64,000 nucleotides of DNA from Hymenobacter sp. BT188 (GCF_014333585.1 NZ_JACSCW010000003.1:558001-622000), one strand, 5' to 3'; counted from the first letter of the stretch, positions 8,943 to 18,276 are shown. A program made the numbers and translations. The notes: generated from the letters alone by a model not told the origin.

Positions 8943-9734
8943 CTAACACTTTCGAAGCTCCTCATTCCGTAGCTGCTCAGAAAGTGGCTGGTGCAGCAAG
9001 CGGAAGGGGCGCGGTCGCCAACTACTGTAATGCAGCCATTTAGGTAGGGCACGTCGGGGCGCAGTGCTAAGTGGATAAAAGGCGAACATCCAAGCTAATA
9101 GCGCCATAGCAATGGCAAAAAGCAGTACATCTGGCGTAGTAAAAAGCCTGTCTAAATTCAGCGTTGTATGATAGTCATAATCAGAAGTATAGATTGTTTT
9201 GACTGCTACAAAGGAGATAATTGAGCACGAACTGTATAGTAGCACCGCCACACTTAAAAAAAAGTCTGGTTGTTTTTCCAGCGCAGTATAAGGTGATGAG
9301 TTTATTAAATGGGAAATATGAACCAATGCCAAAACGATAAGGATAGTGCAGCCGAAAGAATGCGAATAGGTATTGAGATAAGTGAACAAGCCACTTAAGA
9401 AAGCGGCGTCTATGAAGGCAACTCCTGAAAAGAGAATTAAGCTTATCGGAATAGCTGCTCGAACGCGACTAGGAGGTAGCAGGCGGCGGTATGTCTGAGC
9501 TACGAAAAAAACGAGCAGAAGCGTGCCTAAGTGATAGATATATATATTGTTACGAATTGTAAGTCGACTTATTCTATCTAAAAAAAAGAAAAATGCTTCG
9601 GCGCCAATGTAGTAGTAGACTGGCTTGAGCTTATACGGAATATTGCGCCGCCTTAGAAAAGCTACTGCAAACGGCAACAAAGGCGCGGCCTCTAAAACCC
9701 GATTAACGAGATGAAGCCGCGCCCAAGAGTCCAT
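8943..9734 (-). CDS. Multi-pass membrane protein, possible sensor
   Basis: The 263-residue product has about seven hydrophobic stretches and no recognised catalytic motif. Acidic and basic loops are short, and the C-terminal tail is basic and soluble (RPRPFRLLHQPLSEQLRNEELRKC). It lies upstream of the histidine kinase in the same direction and has the topology of a seven-helix sensor or partner. A sensing role for the kinase, which has no sensor domain, is inference from position only. Local A+T content is higher than in neighbouring genes. Confidence 0.6.
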   Translation of the reverse strand: MDSWARLHLVNRVLEAAPLLPFAVAFLRRRNIPYKLKPVYYYIGAEAFFFFLDRISRLTIRNNIYIYHLGTLLLVFFVAQTYRRLLPPSRVRAAIPISLILFSGVAFIDAAFLSGLFTYLNTYSHSFGCTILIVLALVHISHLINSSPYTALEKQPDFFLSVAVLLYSSCSIISFVAVKTIYTSDYDYHTTLNLDRLFTTPDVLLFAIAMALLAWMFAFYPLSTAPRRALPKWLHYSSWRPRPFRLLHQPLSEQLRNEELRKC

Positions 9735-9766
9735 AGTAATTTTATTAGTAGTAAATAACGGTAGTG

Positions 9767-10147
9767 CTACTGCATCAGCGGACTATTGGGGTCGCAATTT
9801 TCAGGGCACCCCATAGGTGTATCGCCTACTGCGCCGTCTCCGTCGTCCGGTAAAGTACCGTCACTCATACGGTGAGGCAGCAAGTCGTTGCCTTTGTCAT
9901 CGACGCCAACTACTACCACCCGGCCTACGCCCAAGTCATCGATGGCCTGATAGAAGCGCAAACCGGCACATTCAGGCTTCTCATTTAGCATACCTAGCAG
10001 AAAGTCTTTGCCGAAATAGTGCGACAAAGTGGGCTTTTCGGTAGGCTCGTTATGGTCGCGGCGAAATTTCTCAGTCCAGCGAACCGCATCTCTTAGCTTC
10101 ATTCGTCTGCCGGCGCGGGGGTCGAATGGGGGAGTAGTAATGTCCAT
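9767..10147 (-). CDS. Conserved hypothetical protein
   Basis: The 126-residue soluble protein contains the core CAGLRFYQAIDDLGVGRVVVVGVDDKGND. I recall this type from other Bacteroidota as small uncharacterised proteins. The C-terminal tail carries GCPENCDPNSPLMQ, with a Cys pair. It lies 32 bases upstream of the membrane-protein gene in the same direction and may be co-transcribed with the kinase group. Function is unknown. Confidence 0.6.
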   Translation of the reverse strand: MDITTPPFDPRAGRRMKLRDAVRWTEKFRRDHNEPTEKPTLSHYFGKDFLLGMLNEKPECAGLRFYQAIDDLGVGRVVVVGVDDKGNDLLPHRMSDGTLPDDGDGAVGDTPMGCPENCDPNSPLMQ

Positions 10148-10321
10148 AGAAGTGAGGGTGAAATAGGTGTGTTAGGAATAGAAATGAAGCCAGATACACC
10201 ATAGGCGTAATGACGGATTCAAATATAGGTAGCTCCTATTGGATTAAACTGTGCCGAATCTGTAATATTTAAAAATAAGTGCTATTCGTTATTCCCCAAC
10301 TTTAGGCTTGCTCACTACTGC

Positions 10322-10654
10322 TTAGAAAGGTAACTGGCCTGAGGCATCAGGCGGCGGGGCCATCGGACGAGGACGCAAGACGCGGCCACTGGAAACGGGC
10401 GGGGGAGGCGTCTGATCCTCATCATCTTCGTCCGTAAAATCTTCATCCAATTCGTCTTCGTCGTCTAGGTTTTCAAATACCCGGTCGATAGCCGACTCGG
10501 CGGAGCGGAGTTTTTGCTTGCACAGTCGAATCAACTCTGCGGAGCGCTGTACGCGGGCTGTAAGGTCGTCCACATCTACCGTATCCGTTTCAAGGGCTCG
10601 CAGAATGGTTTCCAGCTCTTCAATAGCTTGGCGATAAGTAAGGTCGTTGGTCAT
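10322..10654 (-). CDS. xseB: Exodeoxyribonuclease VII small subunit
   Basis: The first 70 residues match XseB: LTYRQAIEELETILRALETDTVDVDDLTARVQRSAELIRLCKQKL, forming the helical small subunit that binds XseA. The protein is 110 residues, longer than the usual 70-80, because of an acidic tail (DDEDELDEDFTDEDDED) and a Pro-rich end. It lies 158 bases downstream of xseA in the same direction, separated by a half motif copy at 10723-10737. ExoVII degrades single-stranded DNA from both ends. Confidence 0.88.
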   Translation of the reverse strand: MTNDLTYRQAIEELETILRALETDTVDVDDLTARVQRSAELIRLCKQKLRSAESAIDRVFENLDDEDELDEDFTDEDDEDQTPPPPVSSGRVLRPRPMAPPPDASGQLPF

Positions 10655-10722
10655 GAGGAAAGGTGTCAGGCGGCGTTTAATAAGTTAAGCAGGCCGCGGG
10701 GTAATGGAAATATAATGCAGTG

Positions 10723-10737
10723 CGGGGGGGCTTTTTT
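10723..10737 (-). repeat. Half copy of the terminator-type motif between xseA and xseB
   Basis: CGGGGGGGCTTTTTT is present without an inverted partner. The rest of 10655-10812 holds nothing recognisable. Confidence 0.5.
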
Positions 10738-10812
10738 GACTGGTGATAGCAAAGCGTGAGGCTGTTCATTGCGTTTGCATAACGCCATATAAGCGGTGCT
10801 GCGGCCGGAAGC

Positions 10813-12225
10813 TTAGCCAAAAGAAGCGCCCTGCGGTGGAGAGACTGCTGCCGCGCTCGCCAAAAAGCCCCCCAGCGCTTCAGACTGAGCTGCGGGCCGC
10901 AATTGTGCCAGTCGTAGCTCGGCCCGATGCAACAGGCGCTCAGTGGCCAACTGCAATTGGTAGCGCCGACGCAGCAGCTGCAATTGGCGTCGCTGCTGAT
11001 GGCGGCGAAACCGCTGGGCTAACGCCCGGCCAAACGTGCGCAGCTGTCGTTGCTGACCAGCCAGCGCCTGTTGGGCCACCCGCTGCGCTGAATGACGGGT
11101 CCGATTTAGAAGGCGGTGCTGCTGCCGCAGCTGCGCCCGCGGAGCCGCGGCCGCCTGCCGAATGCGCTGATGCAGAAGAGTGCGCTGGTCCGTAAACTGC
11201 GTTTGAGCTGCTTGGTGCGTGTAGCGCACAAGCCGGTGCAGCTGGTCGGCGGCGGTTTGAACCTGGCCTAATGATAGCTCCCGAATACGCTCTGCGTAGC
11301 CATCGAAAGCGGCATCGAGGCGGGCCAGGCGGTCTAGGAAGAAAATAGCAACGGCCGTGGGCGTTTTCAGTGCTGTATGTGCCGTCAGATCGACTACAGC
11401 CTCGTCGCGCTCGTGGCCGATGCCGGTAATAACGGGCACTGGAAAAGCGCCGATAGCGGCGGCCAGGCCATAATCGTCGAAAGCCAGCAAATCGGTTTTG
11501 CCACCACCTCCCCGAATAATGACCACCGCATCGAAGTAGCGCCGGCGGGGCCTGATATGGTCCAGTGCCGCCCGAATGCTGGCGGGCGCCTCCGTGCCCT
11601 GCATCAGAGCAGGCACCAGCGTAACGGAGAAATCAAACACCGATTCGCTCAATTGCTGCATAAAGTCCTGAAAACCGGCCGCCGTGGGCGATGAAATGAC
11701 GGCCAGCCGCTGGGGACCAATGGCGAGCGGCAGCCGCTTCTGCCTATCGAGCAAGCCTTTGGCCGTGAGTTTGCGCACGGTGTCGAGGCGCTGGCGGGCT
11801 AAGTCGCCGACGGTATAAGTCGGGTCGAGGGCCAGCACATCGAGGCTCAGACCGTACTGCTCGTGGAACTTGATCTGCACCCGCAGCATGATCTTGAGTC
11901 CGGGCTGCAGCTCTTGCCCAGTGGCTTCATAAAAAGCTGGCGCCAACGCCTGATAGCGCTGACTCCAGATGGTAGCGCGGGCCTGGGCCTTCAACTCGGC
12001 GCCTCGGCCGGTGCGGTGTTGGTCGGTGAGGGTAAGGTAGCAGTGAGCGCCGTCGTGGCGGGGCGCGGTCAGCTCCGCGATTTCGGCGAGTACCCAGTAT
12101 GATTCGGCAAAGTGGTCGGTGAGGGTTTGCTTTACGCGCAGCAGCAGCTCGGCCAGGGGCAAAGCCAGCGGCGGACGGCTGGGGGGCAAATTTGCCTCGG
12201 GGCGACGATTAAAGAGCGGCGGCAT
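10813..12225 (-). CDS. xseA: Exodeoxyribonuclease VII large subunit
   Basis: The catalytic subunit of ExoVII has 470 residues from the ATG at 12225; a TTG at 12243 would add six. An N-terminal OB-fold (LRVKQTLTDHFAESYWVLAEIAEL) is followed by the catalytic domain with SSPTAAGFQDF, the Gly-rich RGGGGKTDLLAFDD and TGIGHERDEAVVDLTAH. A long Gln/Arg-rich coiled-coil C-terminus binds XseB. Two copies of the iterated motif lie within the gene: 12179-12193 (translated ANLPPS near the N-terminus) and 10862-10875 (ALGGFLA at the C-terminus). xseB follows in the same direction. Confidence 0.92.
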   Translation of the reverse strand: MPPLFNRRPEANLPPSRPPLALPLAELLLRVKQTLTDHFAESYWVLAEIAELTAPRHDGAHCYLTLTDQHRTGRGAELKAQARATIWSQRYQALAPAFYEATGQELQPGLKIMLRVQIKFHEQYGLSLDVLALDPTYTVGDLARQRLDTVRKLTAKGLLDRQKRLPLAIGPQRLAVISSPTAAGFQDFMQQLSESVFDFSVTLVPALMQGTEAPASIRAALDHIRPRRRYFDAVVIIRGGGGKTDLLAFDDYGLAAAIGAFPVPVITGIGHERDEAVVDLTAHTALKTPTAVAIFFLDRLARLDAAFDGYAERIRELSLGQVQTAADQLHRLVRYTHQAAQTQFTDQRTLLHQRIRQAAAAPRAQLRQQHRLLNRTRHSAQRVAQQALAGQQRQLRTFGRALAQRFRRHQQRRQLQLLRRRYQLQLATERLLHRAELRLAQLRPAAQSEALGGFLASAAAVSPPQGASFG

Positions 12226-12382
12226 AGGTAGCAAAGTACGCAATTGAGGGCGGCGGGAGCAAGGAAAAGCCGTGGAGTGTATAGCTGTCTGAATTTAAGA
12301 AAGTAGAACTTAGCCCTCATCCATTTGCACGCTTTCGCTTATCTTTCTTGCCTCAACCTACTTTTTACTCATCCAAGTTCAT

Positions 12383-14497
12383 ATGAAAAACCTGAACAGT
12401 CTGACGCTGGCCGCCGTGGCCGCGGCGAGTTTTGCCTGGGCCGGGTGTAGCTCGTCGAAGACGCCGACCACCCCGGATACCGCTTCGACCACTACTACTG
12501 CAACTACCACCACTTCGGCACCCGTTGTGAAGGGCGTGGGCTTGGACCCGGCCAATATCGATACGTCGGTAGATCCATGTGAAGACTTTTTTCAATATGC
12601 TTCAGGCACTTGGCTGAAGAATAACCCTATCCCAGCCGCCGAATCGCGCTGGAGCTCCTGGAACGGACTCATTAACCAGAATGAGGCCGTGATGCGCCAG
12701 ATTCTGCAAGAAGCCGCTGCCAATACCAGCGCCACAAAAGGCAGCAACCTGCAAAAAGTAGGCGATTTCTACGCCTCCGCCATGGATTCGGCCGCTATTG
12801 ATGCCGCCGGCCTGAAACCTCTGCAGCCCGAATTAAACCGCATTGCGGCCATCAAAGATCTGAAAGGTCTGCAAGCCTCTTTGGCGCGGCAGCAAATGCT
12901 CCGGACTCGTTCCGTGTTCGGTGCTGGCGTAGCCCAAGACCGCAAAATCAGTACCCAGTACGCGGTGTATTTGTCGCAGGGCGGCTTGACTTTGCCCGAC
13001 CGCGACTACTACCTCAAAGAGGACGGCCGCTCCAAAACCATTCGCACGGCTTACATGACATATTTGACCAATATGTTTAAGCTGCTGGGCGATAATGAAG
13101 CTACCGCCGCCAAGAATGCGAACACCGTGATGCGTCTGGAAACGCGGTTGGCAAAGGCGTCGAAGGACCGCGTAGCAATGCGCGACCCGTATGCCAACTA
13201 CAACAAAATGACGGTGGCTGAGGCCAACAAGCAATTCCCAAACATGAACGTGCCCGGCCTGTTGCAGCAGTTGGGTGTAGGTTCGGCAAAAGAAGTAATT
13301 GTAGGTCAGCCCGATTTCCTGAAAGAAGCCAGCACAGCGCTCAAGTCGGAGCCGCTGGCTGACTGGAAAACCTATCTGCGCTGGCACGTGGTATCATCGG
13401 TAGCCGATGCCTTGCCAAAGTCGTTCAACGATGAGTCGTTCCGCTTCACGCAAGTACTGACCGGTGCCAAAGAGCAGCAGCCCCGCTGGAAACGCATGTT
13501 GCGTGCGACTGACGGCGCGTTGGGCGAAGCTTTCGGCCAGCTCTACGTGGACAAGGCTTTCACGCCCGAAACCAAAGAGAAGGCCATGGAAATGGTCAAC
13601 AACATCCGCGAGGCAATGTCTGAGCACATCAGCCAACTAGAATGGATGAGTGCAGCCACCAAGGCCGAAGCCCAGAAAAAGCTGGATGCCTTCGTGGTGA
13701 AAATCGGCTACCCCGATAAGTGGAAAGATTATTCCGCTCTGGACATCTCACGCGATTCGTATGTGCAAAACGTGCTGAATGCTCGCCAATGGGATTATAA
13801 GTACAACGTGAACAAGTTCGGCAAGCCGATTGATCGGGGTGAGTGGGGCATGACACCGCCCACGGTAAATGCCTACTACAACTCGTCGCTAAACGAGATT
13901 GTGTTTCCGGCCGGCATTATGCAGCCACCATTCTTCGATCCGAAGGCCGATGATGCCGTGAACTACGGTGGTATGGGTGCCGTAATTGGTCACGAAATCA
14001 CGCACGGCTTTGATGACCGCGGCCGTCAGTCCGATGCTGAAGGTAACCTACGCGACTGGTGGACCAAAGAGGACGCTGAGAAGTTCACGCAGCGCGCCGA
14101 CATGGTAGGCGCCCAATACAGCGCGTTCTCGCCCCTCGACTCCGTATTTGTGAATGGTAAGCTGACCATGGGCGAAAACCTGGCTGACTTCGGCGGCCTG
14201 AACATTGCCTTTACCGCTTTGCAAAAGCAGCTAAAGAAGAAGTATCCGAACGGCGATGTGCCGAAGTACGACGGCTTTACGCCCGAGCAGCGCTTCTTCC
14301 TGTCGTGGGCCCAAATCTGGCGTACCAACGCCCGGCCCGAGTATCTGCGTCAGCAAGTCCTCACCGATTCGCACTCGCCAGCGCAGTACCGTACCAACGG
14401 TCCGCTGATGAATATGCCCCAGTTCTACGAGGCTTTCGGCTGTAAAGAAGATGCTAAAATGGTACGCGCTCAGAACCAGCGCGCCCGTATTTGGTAA
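12383..14497 (+). CDS. M13-family zinc metallopeptidase lipoprotein, copy 1
   Basis: This is a PepO/neprilysin-type oligopeptidase of 704 residues. A lipoprotein signal peptide ends in FAWAGC (Cys about 21), followed by a Ser/Thr-rich linker. The zinc site HEITHGFDD is near residue 537, and the third ligand lies in ENLADFGG near 598. The substrate-binding NAYYN motif and the C-terminal NGPLMNMPQFYEAFGC region are present. It is expected in the periplasm or on the outer membrane, cutting peptides. It is followed by a near-identical paralogue after a terminator at 14523-14560. A TATCTTTC -7-like box lies upstream in both copies. Confidence 0.93.
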   Translation: MKNLNSLTLAAVAAASFAWAGCSSSKTPTTPDTASTTTTATTTTSAPVVKGVGLDPANIDTSVDPCEDFFQYASGTWLKNNPIPAAESRWSSWNGLINQNEAVMRQILQEAAANTSATKGSNLQKVGDFYASAMDSAAIDAAGLKPLQPELNRIAAIKDLKGLQASLARQQMLRTRSVFGAGVAQDRKISTQYAVYLSQGGLTLPDRDYYLKEDGRSKTIRTAYMTYLTNMFKLLGDNEATAAKNANTVMRLETRLAKASKDRVAMRDPYANYNKMTVAEANKQFPNMNVPGLLQQLGVGSAKEVIVGQPDFLKEASTALKSEPLADWKTYLRWHVVSSVADALPKSFNDESFRFTQVLTGAKEQQPRWKRMLRATDGALGEAFGQLYVDKAFTPETKEKAMEMVNNIREAMSEHISQLEWMSAATKAEAQKKLDAFVVKIGYPDKWKDYSALDISRDSYVQNVLNARQWDYKYNVNKFGKPIDRGEWGMTPPTVNAYYNSSLNEIVFPAGIMQPPFFDPKADDAVNYGGMGAVIGHEITHGFDDRGRQSDAEGNLRDWWTKEDAEKFTQRADMVGAQYSAFSPLDSVFVNGKLTMGENLADFGGLNIAFTALQKQLKKKYPNGDVPKYDGFTPEQRFFLSWAQIWRTNARPEYLRQQVLTDSHSPAQYRTNGPLMNMPQFYEAFGCKEDAKMVRAQNQRARIW

Positions 14498-14522
14498 GAA
14501 GCAGCTTAGTTAATTAGAACTT

Positions 14523-14560
14523 AAAAAAAAGCCCCTCAGAAACCTCTGGGGGGCTTTTTT
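14523..14560 (+). terminator. Terminator between the two M13 genes
   Basis: AAAAAAAAGCCCCTCAGA and TCTGGGGGGCTTTTTT form a 10-bp stem with one G-T pair. It is built from a degenerate and a perfect motif copy and separates the paralogues into two transcripts. Confidence 0.85.
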
Positions 14561-14663
14561 GCGCCCTGTTGTTGTTCGCATTACTATTGCGCTCCAGCTT
14601 TTTCTTTATCTTTCTTCACTGAATTGTCTATTTCTCCCTCTTTTTTCGCATTTCCACCCACTT

Positions 14664-16760
14664 ATGAAAAAACAGAAAAGCCTGACCCTGGCTATGGTAG
14701 CTGCGGCCGGGTTGGCCATGGCTAGCTGTGCAACCAGCACTCCGCCCGCCACCACCGACGCAACCGCCACGACTTCTACCGCCCCGTCCGAAGAGCCTAT
14801 GGTAAAAGGCGTGGGAATTGACGTAGCCAACATTGATAAGACGGTTGATCCTTGTCAGGATTTCAACCAATTCGCCAGTGGTAACTGGATGAAGAACAAC
14901 CCCGTGCCAGCGGCAGAGTCGTCGTGGGGCAGCTTCAATGAGTTGTTTGATAAAAACAACGCCGTAATGCGGCAGATTCTGGACGAGGCGGCTGCTAATA
15001 CCAGCGCCGCTAAGGGCTCTAACGCCCAAAAAGTAGGCGACTACTACTTCACGGCCATGGATTCGATGGCCATCGAAAAAGCGGGTATGACGCCTTTGAA
15101 GCCTGAGCTGGATCGCTTGGCGGCCGTGAAGGACCTGAAAGGATTGCAAACGCTGCTGGCTCGCCATCAGATGCTGCGCACGGGTGCCTTTTTCGGCGCT
15201 TATGTTGGTCAGGATGATAAGATTAGCACCCAGTATGCTGTTAATCTGTACCAAGGCGGCCTGAGCTTGCCCGACCGCGACTATTACCTGAAGGACGACG
15301 CTCGTTCTAAAGCTATCCGCACGGCTTATCAGACGTATTTGACCAACACGTTTAAGCTCGCTGGTGATAATGCAGCCACAGCCGCCAAAAACGCGACCAC
15401 GGTGATGCGCATCGAAACGCGCCTTGCCAAAGCCAGCAAAGCCCGCGTGGATCTGCGCGACCCCTACGCCAACTACAACAAAATGACGGTGGCCGAAGCG
15501 AATAAGCAATTCCCAAATTTGGGTCTGCCTACTCTGTTGGCTAATAATAAGCTGGGTGCCGCTAAGGAAGTAATCGTAGGGCAGCCTGCATTCTTTAAGG
15601 AGGCTAGCAGCCTGATGAAGGACACGCCCCTGGCTGACCTGAAAACCTACATGCGCTGGCACTTCGTGACCTCGATGACCTCGGCGCTGCCGAAGTCGTT
15701 TGTGGATGAGTCGTTCCGCTTCAACCAGGTGTTGAGCGGCGCCAAGCAGCAGCAGCCCCGCTGGAAGCGCATGTTGCGTGCTACTGATGGGGCGTTGGGC
15801 GAAGCGTTTGGCCAGCTTTATGTTGACAAAGCATTCCCTGGCGATGCCAAAGCGAAGGCTTTGGAGATGGTGAACAACCTGCGTGCGGCCTTCTCAGAGC
15901 ACATTCAGAAGAACACCTGGATGAGCGCGGCTACCAAAGCGGAAGCCCAGAAAAAGCTGGATGCCTTCACCGTGAAAATCGGCTATCCTGATCAGTGGAA
16001 AGATTATTCGGCCCTGAATATCAGCCGCGATTCCTACGCTCAGAACCTTATTAATACCCGAATTTGGGCATTTAATGACAATGTGAGCAAGTTCGGGAAG
16101 CCAATCGACCGGAAGGAGTGGGGCATGACGCCGCCTACAGTGAATGCTTATTACAACCCGTCGATGAATGAGATTGTGTTTCCGGCCGGTATCCTGCAGC
16201 CGCCGTTCTTCGACCCCAACGCTGACGACGCGGTAAACTACGGTGGTATGGGCGCGGTAATTGGCCACGAGCTAACCCACGGCTTCGACGACCAAGGCCG
16301 GCAGTATGACGCTGAGGGCAACCTGCGCGACTGGTGGACGAAGGAAGATGCAGAGAAGTTTGAAGCCCGCGCCGCTATTGTAGGGGCGCAGTACAGCGCG
16401 TTCTCGCCCCTCGACTCGGTTTTTGTGAATGGTAAGCTGACTATGGGCGAAAACCTGGCCGACCTCGGCGGCCTGAGCATTGCTTACACCGCTTTGCAGA
16501 AGCAGCTGGAAGGCAAGCCCAAAACCAAGATAGATAACTTCACGCCCGAGCAGCGCTTCTTCCTGGCCTGGGCCCAGATCTGGCGCACCAACGCCCGGCC
16601 TGAATCTCTGCGTCAGCAGGTGCTCACTGATCCGCACTCCCCAGGTCAGTTCCGTACTAATGGTCCGCTCCAGAATATGCCCCAGTTCTATGAGGCGTTC
16701 GGCTGCAAGGACGACGCTAAAATGGTGCGCGCTGAAACCAGACGTGCCGTTATCTGGTAG
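14664..16760 (+). CDS. M13-family zinc metallopeptidase lipoprotein, copy 2
   Basis: This is a paralogue of the preceding gene, 698 residues from the ATG at 14664; the frame extends to 14559 but the lipoprotein signal peptide (LAMASC) starts here. The zinc motif HELTHGFDD is near residue 535 and ENLADLGG near 596, so both copies look catalytically intact. Large blocks are identical to copy 1 (for example MLRATDGALGEAFGQLYVDKAF), showing tandem duplication. Divergence is concentrated in the N-terminal linker and a few surface segments. Confidence 0.92.
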   Translation: MKKQKSLTLAMVAAAGLAMASCATSTPPATTDATATTSTAPSEEPMVKGVGIDVANIDKTVDPCQDFNQFASGNWMKNNPVPAAESSWGSFNELFDKNNAVMRQILDEAAANTSAAKGSNAQKVGDYYFTAMDSMAIEKAGMTPLKPELDRLAAVKDLKGLQTLLARHQMLRTGAFFGAYVGQDDKISTQYAVNLYQGGLSLPDRDYYLKDDARSKAIRTAYQTYLTNTFKLAGDNAATAAKNATTVMRIETRLAKASKARVDLRDPYANYNKMTVAEANKQFPNLGLPTLLANNKLGAAKEVIVGQPAFFKEASSLMKDTPLADLKTYMRWHFVTSMTSALPKSFVDESFRFNQVLSGAKQQQPRWKRMLRATDGALGEAFGQLYVDKAFPGDAKAKALEMVNNLRAAFSEHIQKNTWMSAATKAEAQKKLDAFTVKIGYPDQWKDYSALNISRDSYAQNLINTRIWAFNDNVSKFGKPIDRKEWGMTPPTVNAYYNPSMNEIVFPAGILQPPFFDPNADDAVNYGGMGAVIGHELTHGFDDQGRQYDAEGNLRDWWTKEDAEKFEARAAIVGAQYSAFSPLDSVFVNGKLTMGENLADLGGLSIAYTALQKQLEGKPKTKIDNFTPEQRFFLAWAQIWRTNARPESLRQQVLTDPHSPGQFRTNGPLQNMPQFYEAFGCKDDAKMVRAETRRAVIW

Positions 16761-16783
16761 ATCTTTTGGCTCTTGAAGTATGT

Positions 16784-16820
16784 AAAAAAGGCGGCCCGCA
16801 TGATGCGAGCCGCCTTTTTT
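16784..16820 (+). terminator. Terminator after M13 copy 2
   Basis: An AAAAAAGGCGGC stem pairs with GCCGCCTTTTTT. Unlike most terminators in the window it does not use the iterated motif. Confidence 0.85.
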
Positions 16821-16875
16821 ATTGCTGGAAGAAGCAAGCCATATTAGAGTCCGTAATAGCTAGATGTCGTCATCA

Positions 16876-16890
16876 AATTTTGCCCCCCAG
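16876..16890 (+). repeat. Single copy of iterated motif just upstream of a start codon
   Basis: AATTTTGCCCCCCAG ends 6 bases before the ATG of the small lipoprotein gene. It occupies the region where a ribosome-binding site would be. Confidence 0.65.
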
Positions 16891-16896
16891 AAGCTT

Positions 16897-17292
16897 ATGA
16901 AAAATCAATCGTCGTCGCGGCTACGGTATTTTTTGCCCAGTATTTTCGTTTGGCTAGTGCTGCTGGCTGGCTGTCAGAGTGCAGAGGAAAAGCTGCAGGA
17001 TCATCTGTCCAATCCGAAGGCCGGGGACGTGTATGTGGTCAGCTACCAGCCTGCGGGCACTACCAAGCCGAGCTACTTCTACTATCAACTCGTCCGCTTC
17101 ACTGCCGACAGTTCTTTCTTTCATCCTGCCCGCCGCGAGGTGCCTTCTGCTGATATAAGCCTGGAAAAGGAGCCCAACTTATTCAACTCCGATGATATTA
17201 AAAGCTTCTCCCGCCAGGAGCTACGGGAGTTTACCCAAGCTCAACAAGGCGACGCCTACAAGATATTGCTGACTGCTATTCGCCGCGAATAA
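16897..17292 (+). CDS. Small lipoprotein of unknown function
   Basis: The 131-residue product has a basic N-terminus, a hydrophobic stretch and a lipobox LLAGC (Cys about 26). The mature part contains GDVYVVSYQPAGTTKPSYFYYQLVRFTADSSFFHPARREVP and looks like a small beta domain. The ATG at 16897 is preferred over an earlier in-frame start (16864) because it begins the signal peptide. Nothing indicates a function. It is convergent with the cyclophilin gene. Confidence 0.7.
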   Translation: MKNQSSSRLRYFLPSIFVWLVLLAGCQSAEEKLQDHLSNPKAGDVYVVSYQPAGTTKPSYFYYQLVRFTADSSFFHPARREVPSADISLEKEPNLFNSDDIKSFSRQELREFTQAQQGDAYKILLTAIRRE

Positions 17293-17365
17293 GTACAGGG
17301 ACATTCTAACTCCAACCTGTCATGCATTGGGGACGCGAAGCATGCCAGGCTGAAGTCAGAATGTA

Positions 17366-18151
17366 TTACTTCTCTACTACTTCAATTTTAATTGGTACGT
17401 CTTTCAGCGGCCATTTGTAAGGATCAACGGGCTCAGCGGCTATTTTGTCAATTACCTCTAAGCCTTCTACTACTTCTCCGAATACGGTGTATTTGCCATC
17501 TAAGGCAGGCACGCCTCCTACGCTGGCGTAGGTGCGAACCTGCTCGGGAGTGAGGGAGCGCCCCGCCATTTGCCGCGACTGATCTGGCGTGAGCTTTTCT
17601 CCCTGCACAAAGTAAAAGTCGGTGGAGGAGGAGCGGCGGTCGGGGTTCTGGTCGTCGTCGTAGCGTGCCATGCCCAGGGCGCCACGCTTATGAAAACGTT
17701 GGGGCTGAAACTCAGCTGGCAGGCGGTAGCGGGCAATCCGAATGGTGCGGTTTTCGCCCCGCCCGCCCTGAATTGCAAATCCCTTCACTACACGGTTGAA
17801 GACGGTTTCATCGAACACCCCCCGGCGCGCCAGTAGCAGAAAGTTAGCTTTATGGATGGGCGTATCGTCGTAGAGGCGCACGCGCATATTGCCATGACGG
17901 GTGCGAATGATTACTTCATCGGCGGGGTATTGCTTCAGGTAAGGAGTGAGCAAGGCGGCCACGTTACTGTCGGCGAGCGACGTGAGGTCGGGGCCGGGAA
18001 GGGTGGGTGCGGTGGGTGCTTCAGCCTCGGTGGGGGGCGTTTTTTCGGCTTGGCCGCAGGCAGTCAGCAGCCAGAAGGTGAGCCAGCATAATCGTAACCC
18101 AAATCGGCTTCCTGGGGGGCAAATTCTGGAGTCAGCAAAGAATAATCGCAT
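17366..18151 (-). CDS. Cyclophilin-type peptidyl-prolyl isomerase, lipoprotein
   Basis: The 261-residue product is a periplasmic or membrane-anchored prolyl isomerase. A lipoprotein signal ends in FWLLTAC. The cyclophilin domain starts with RTRHGNMRVRLYDDTPIHKANFLLLARRGVFDETVFNRVVKGFAIQGG and ends with GKYTVFGEVVEGLEVIDKIA. An insert (GENRTIRIARYRLPAEFQPQRFHKRGALGMAR) is typical of Bacteroidota cyclophilins. An ATG at 18181 would add ten residues; the ATG at 18151 gives the better lipoprotein signal. A motif copy at 18112-18125 is translated as ICPPG inside the signal peptide. Confidence 0.9.
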   Translation of the reverse strand: MRLFFADSRICPPGSRFGLRLCWLTFWLLTACGQAEKTPPTEAEAPTAPTLPGPDLTSLADSNVAALLTPYLKQYPADEVIIRTRHGNMRVRLYDDTPIHKANFLLLARRGVFDETVFNRVVKGFAIQGGRGENRTIRIARYRLPAEFQPQRFHKRGALGMARYDDDQNPDRRSSSTDFYFVQGEKLTPDQSRQMAGRSLTPEQVRTYASVGGVPALDGKYTVFGEVVEGLEVIDKIAAEPVDPYKWPLKDVPIKIEVVEK

Positions 18152-18206
18152 ACCACTACGCTGATGCACGGACCAGTTCATGTCTGTAGCCCGTTGGGTG
18201 AAGCCT

Positions 18207-18243
18207 AAAAAAAGGTGTTGCCCTCCCAGAGGAAGACAACACC
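18207..18243 (-). terminator. Terminator of the manganese catalase gene
   Basis: A GGTGTTG / CAACACC stem is followed on the minus strand by seven T. It lies 34 bases past the catalase stop. Confidence 0.75.
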
Positions 18244-18276
18244 CAAATCTAAGTAGCTGGCGCTGAAAGCGAACTA

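Noticed and set aside
10743-11195. Plus-strand open frame rich in Ala and Pro
   Set aside because: It is antisense to the Gln/Arg-rich end of xseA; low-complexity composition explains it.
14628-15662. Long open frame (344 codons) on the minus strand
   Set aside because: It lies wholly antisense to the second M13 peptidase, whose family match is certain; the frame is a codon-use shadow.
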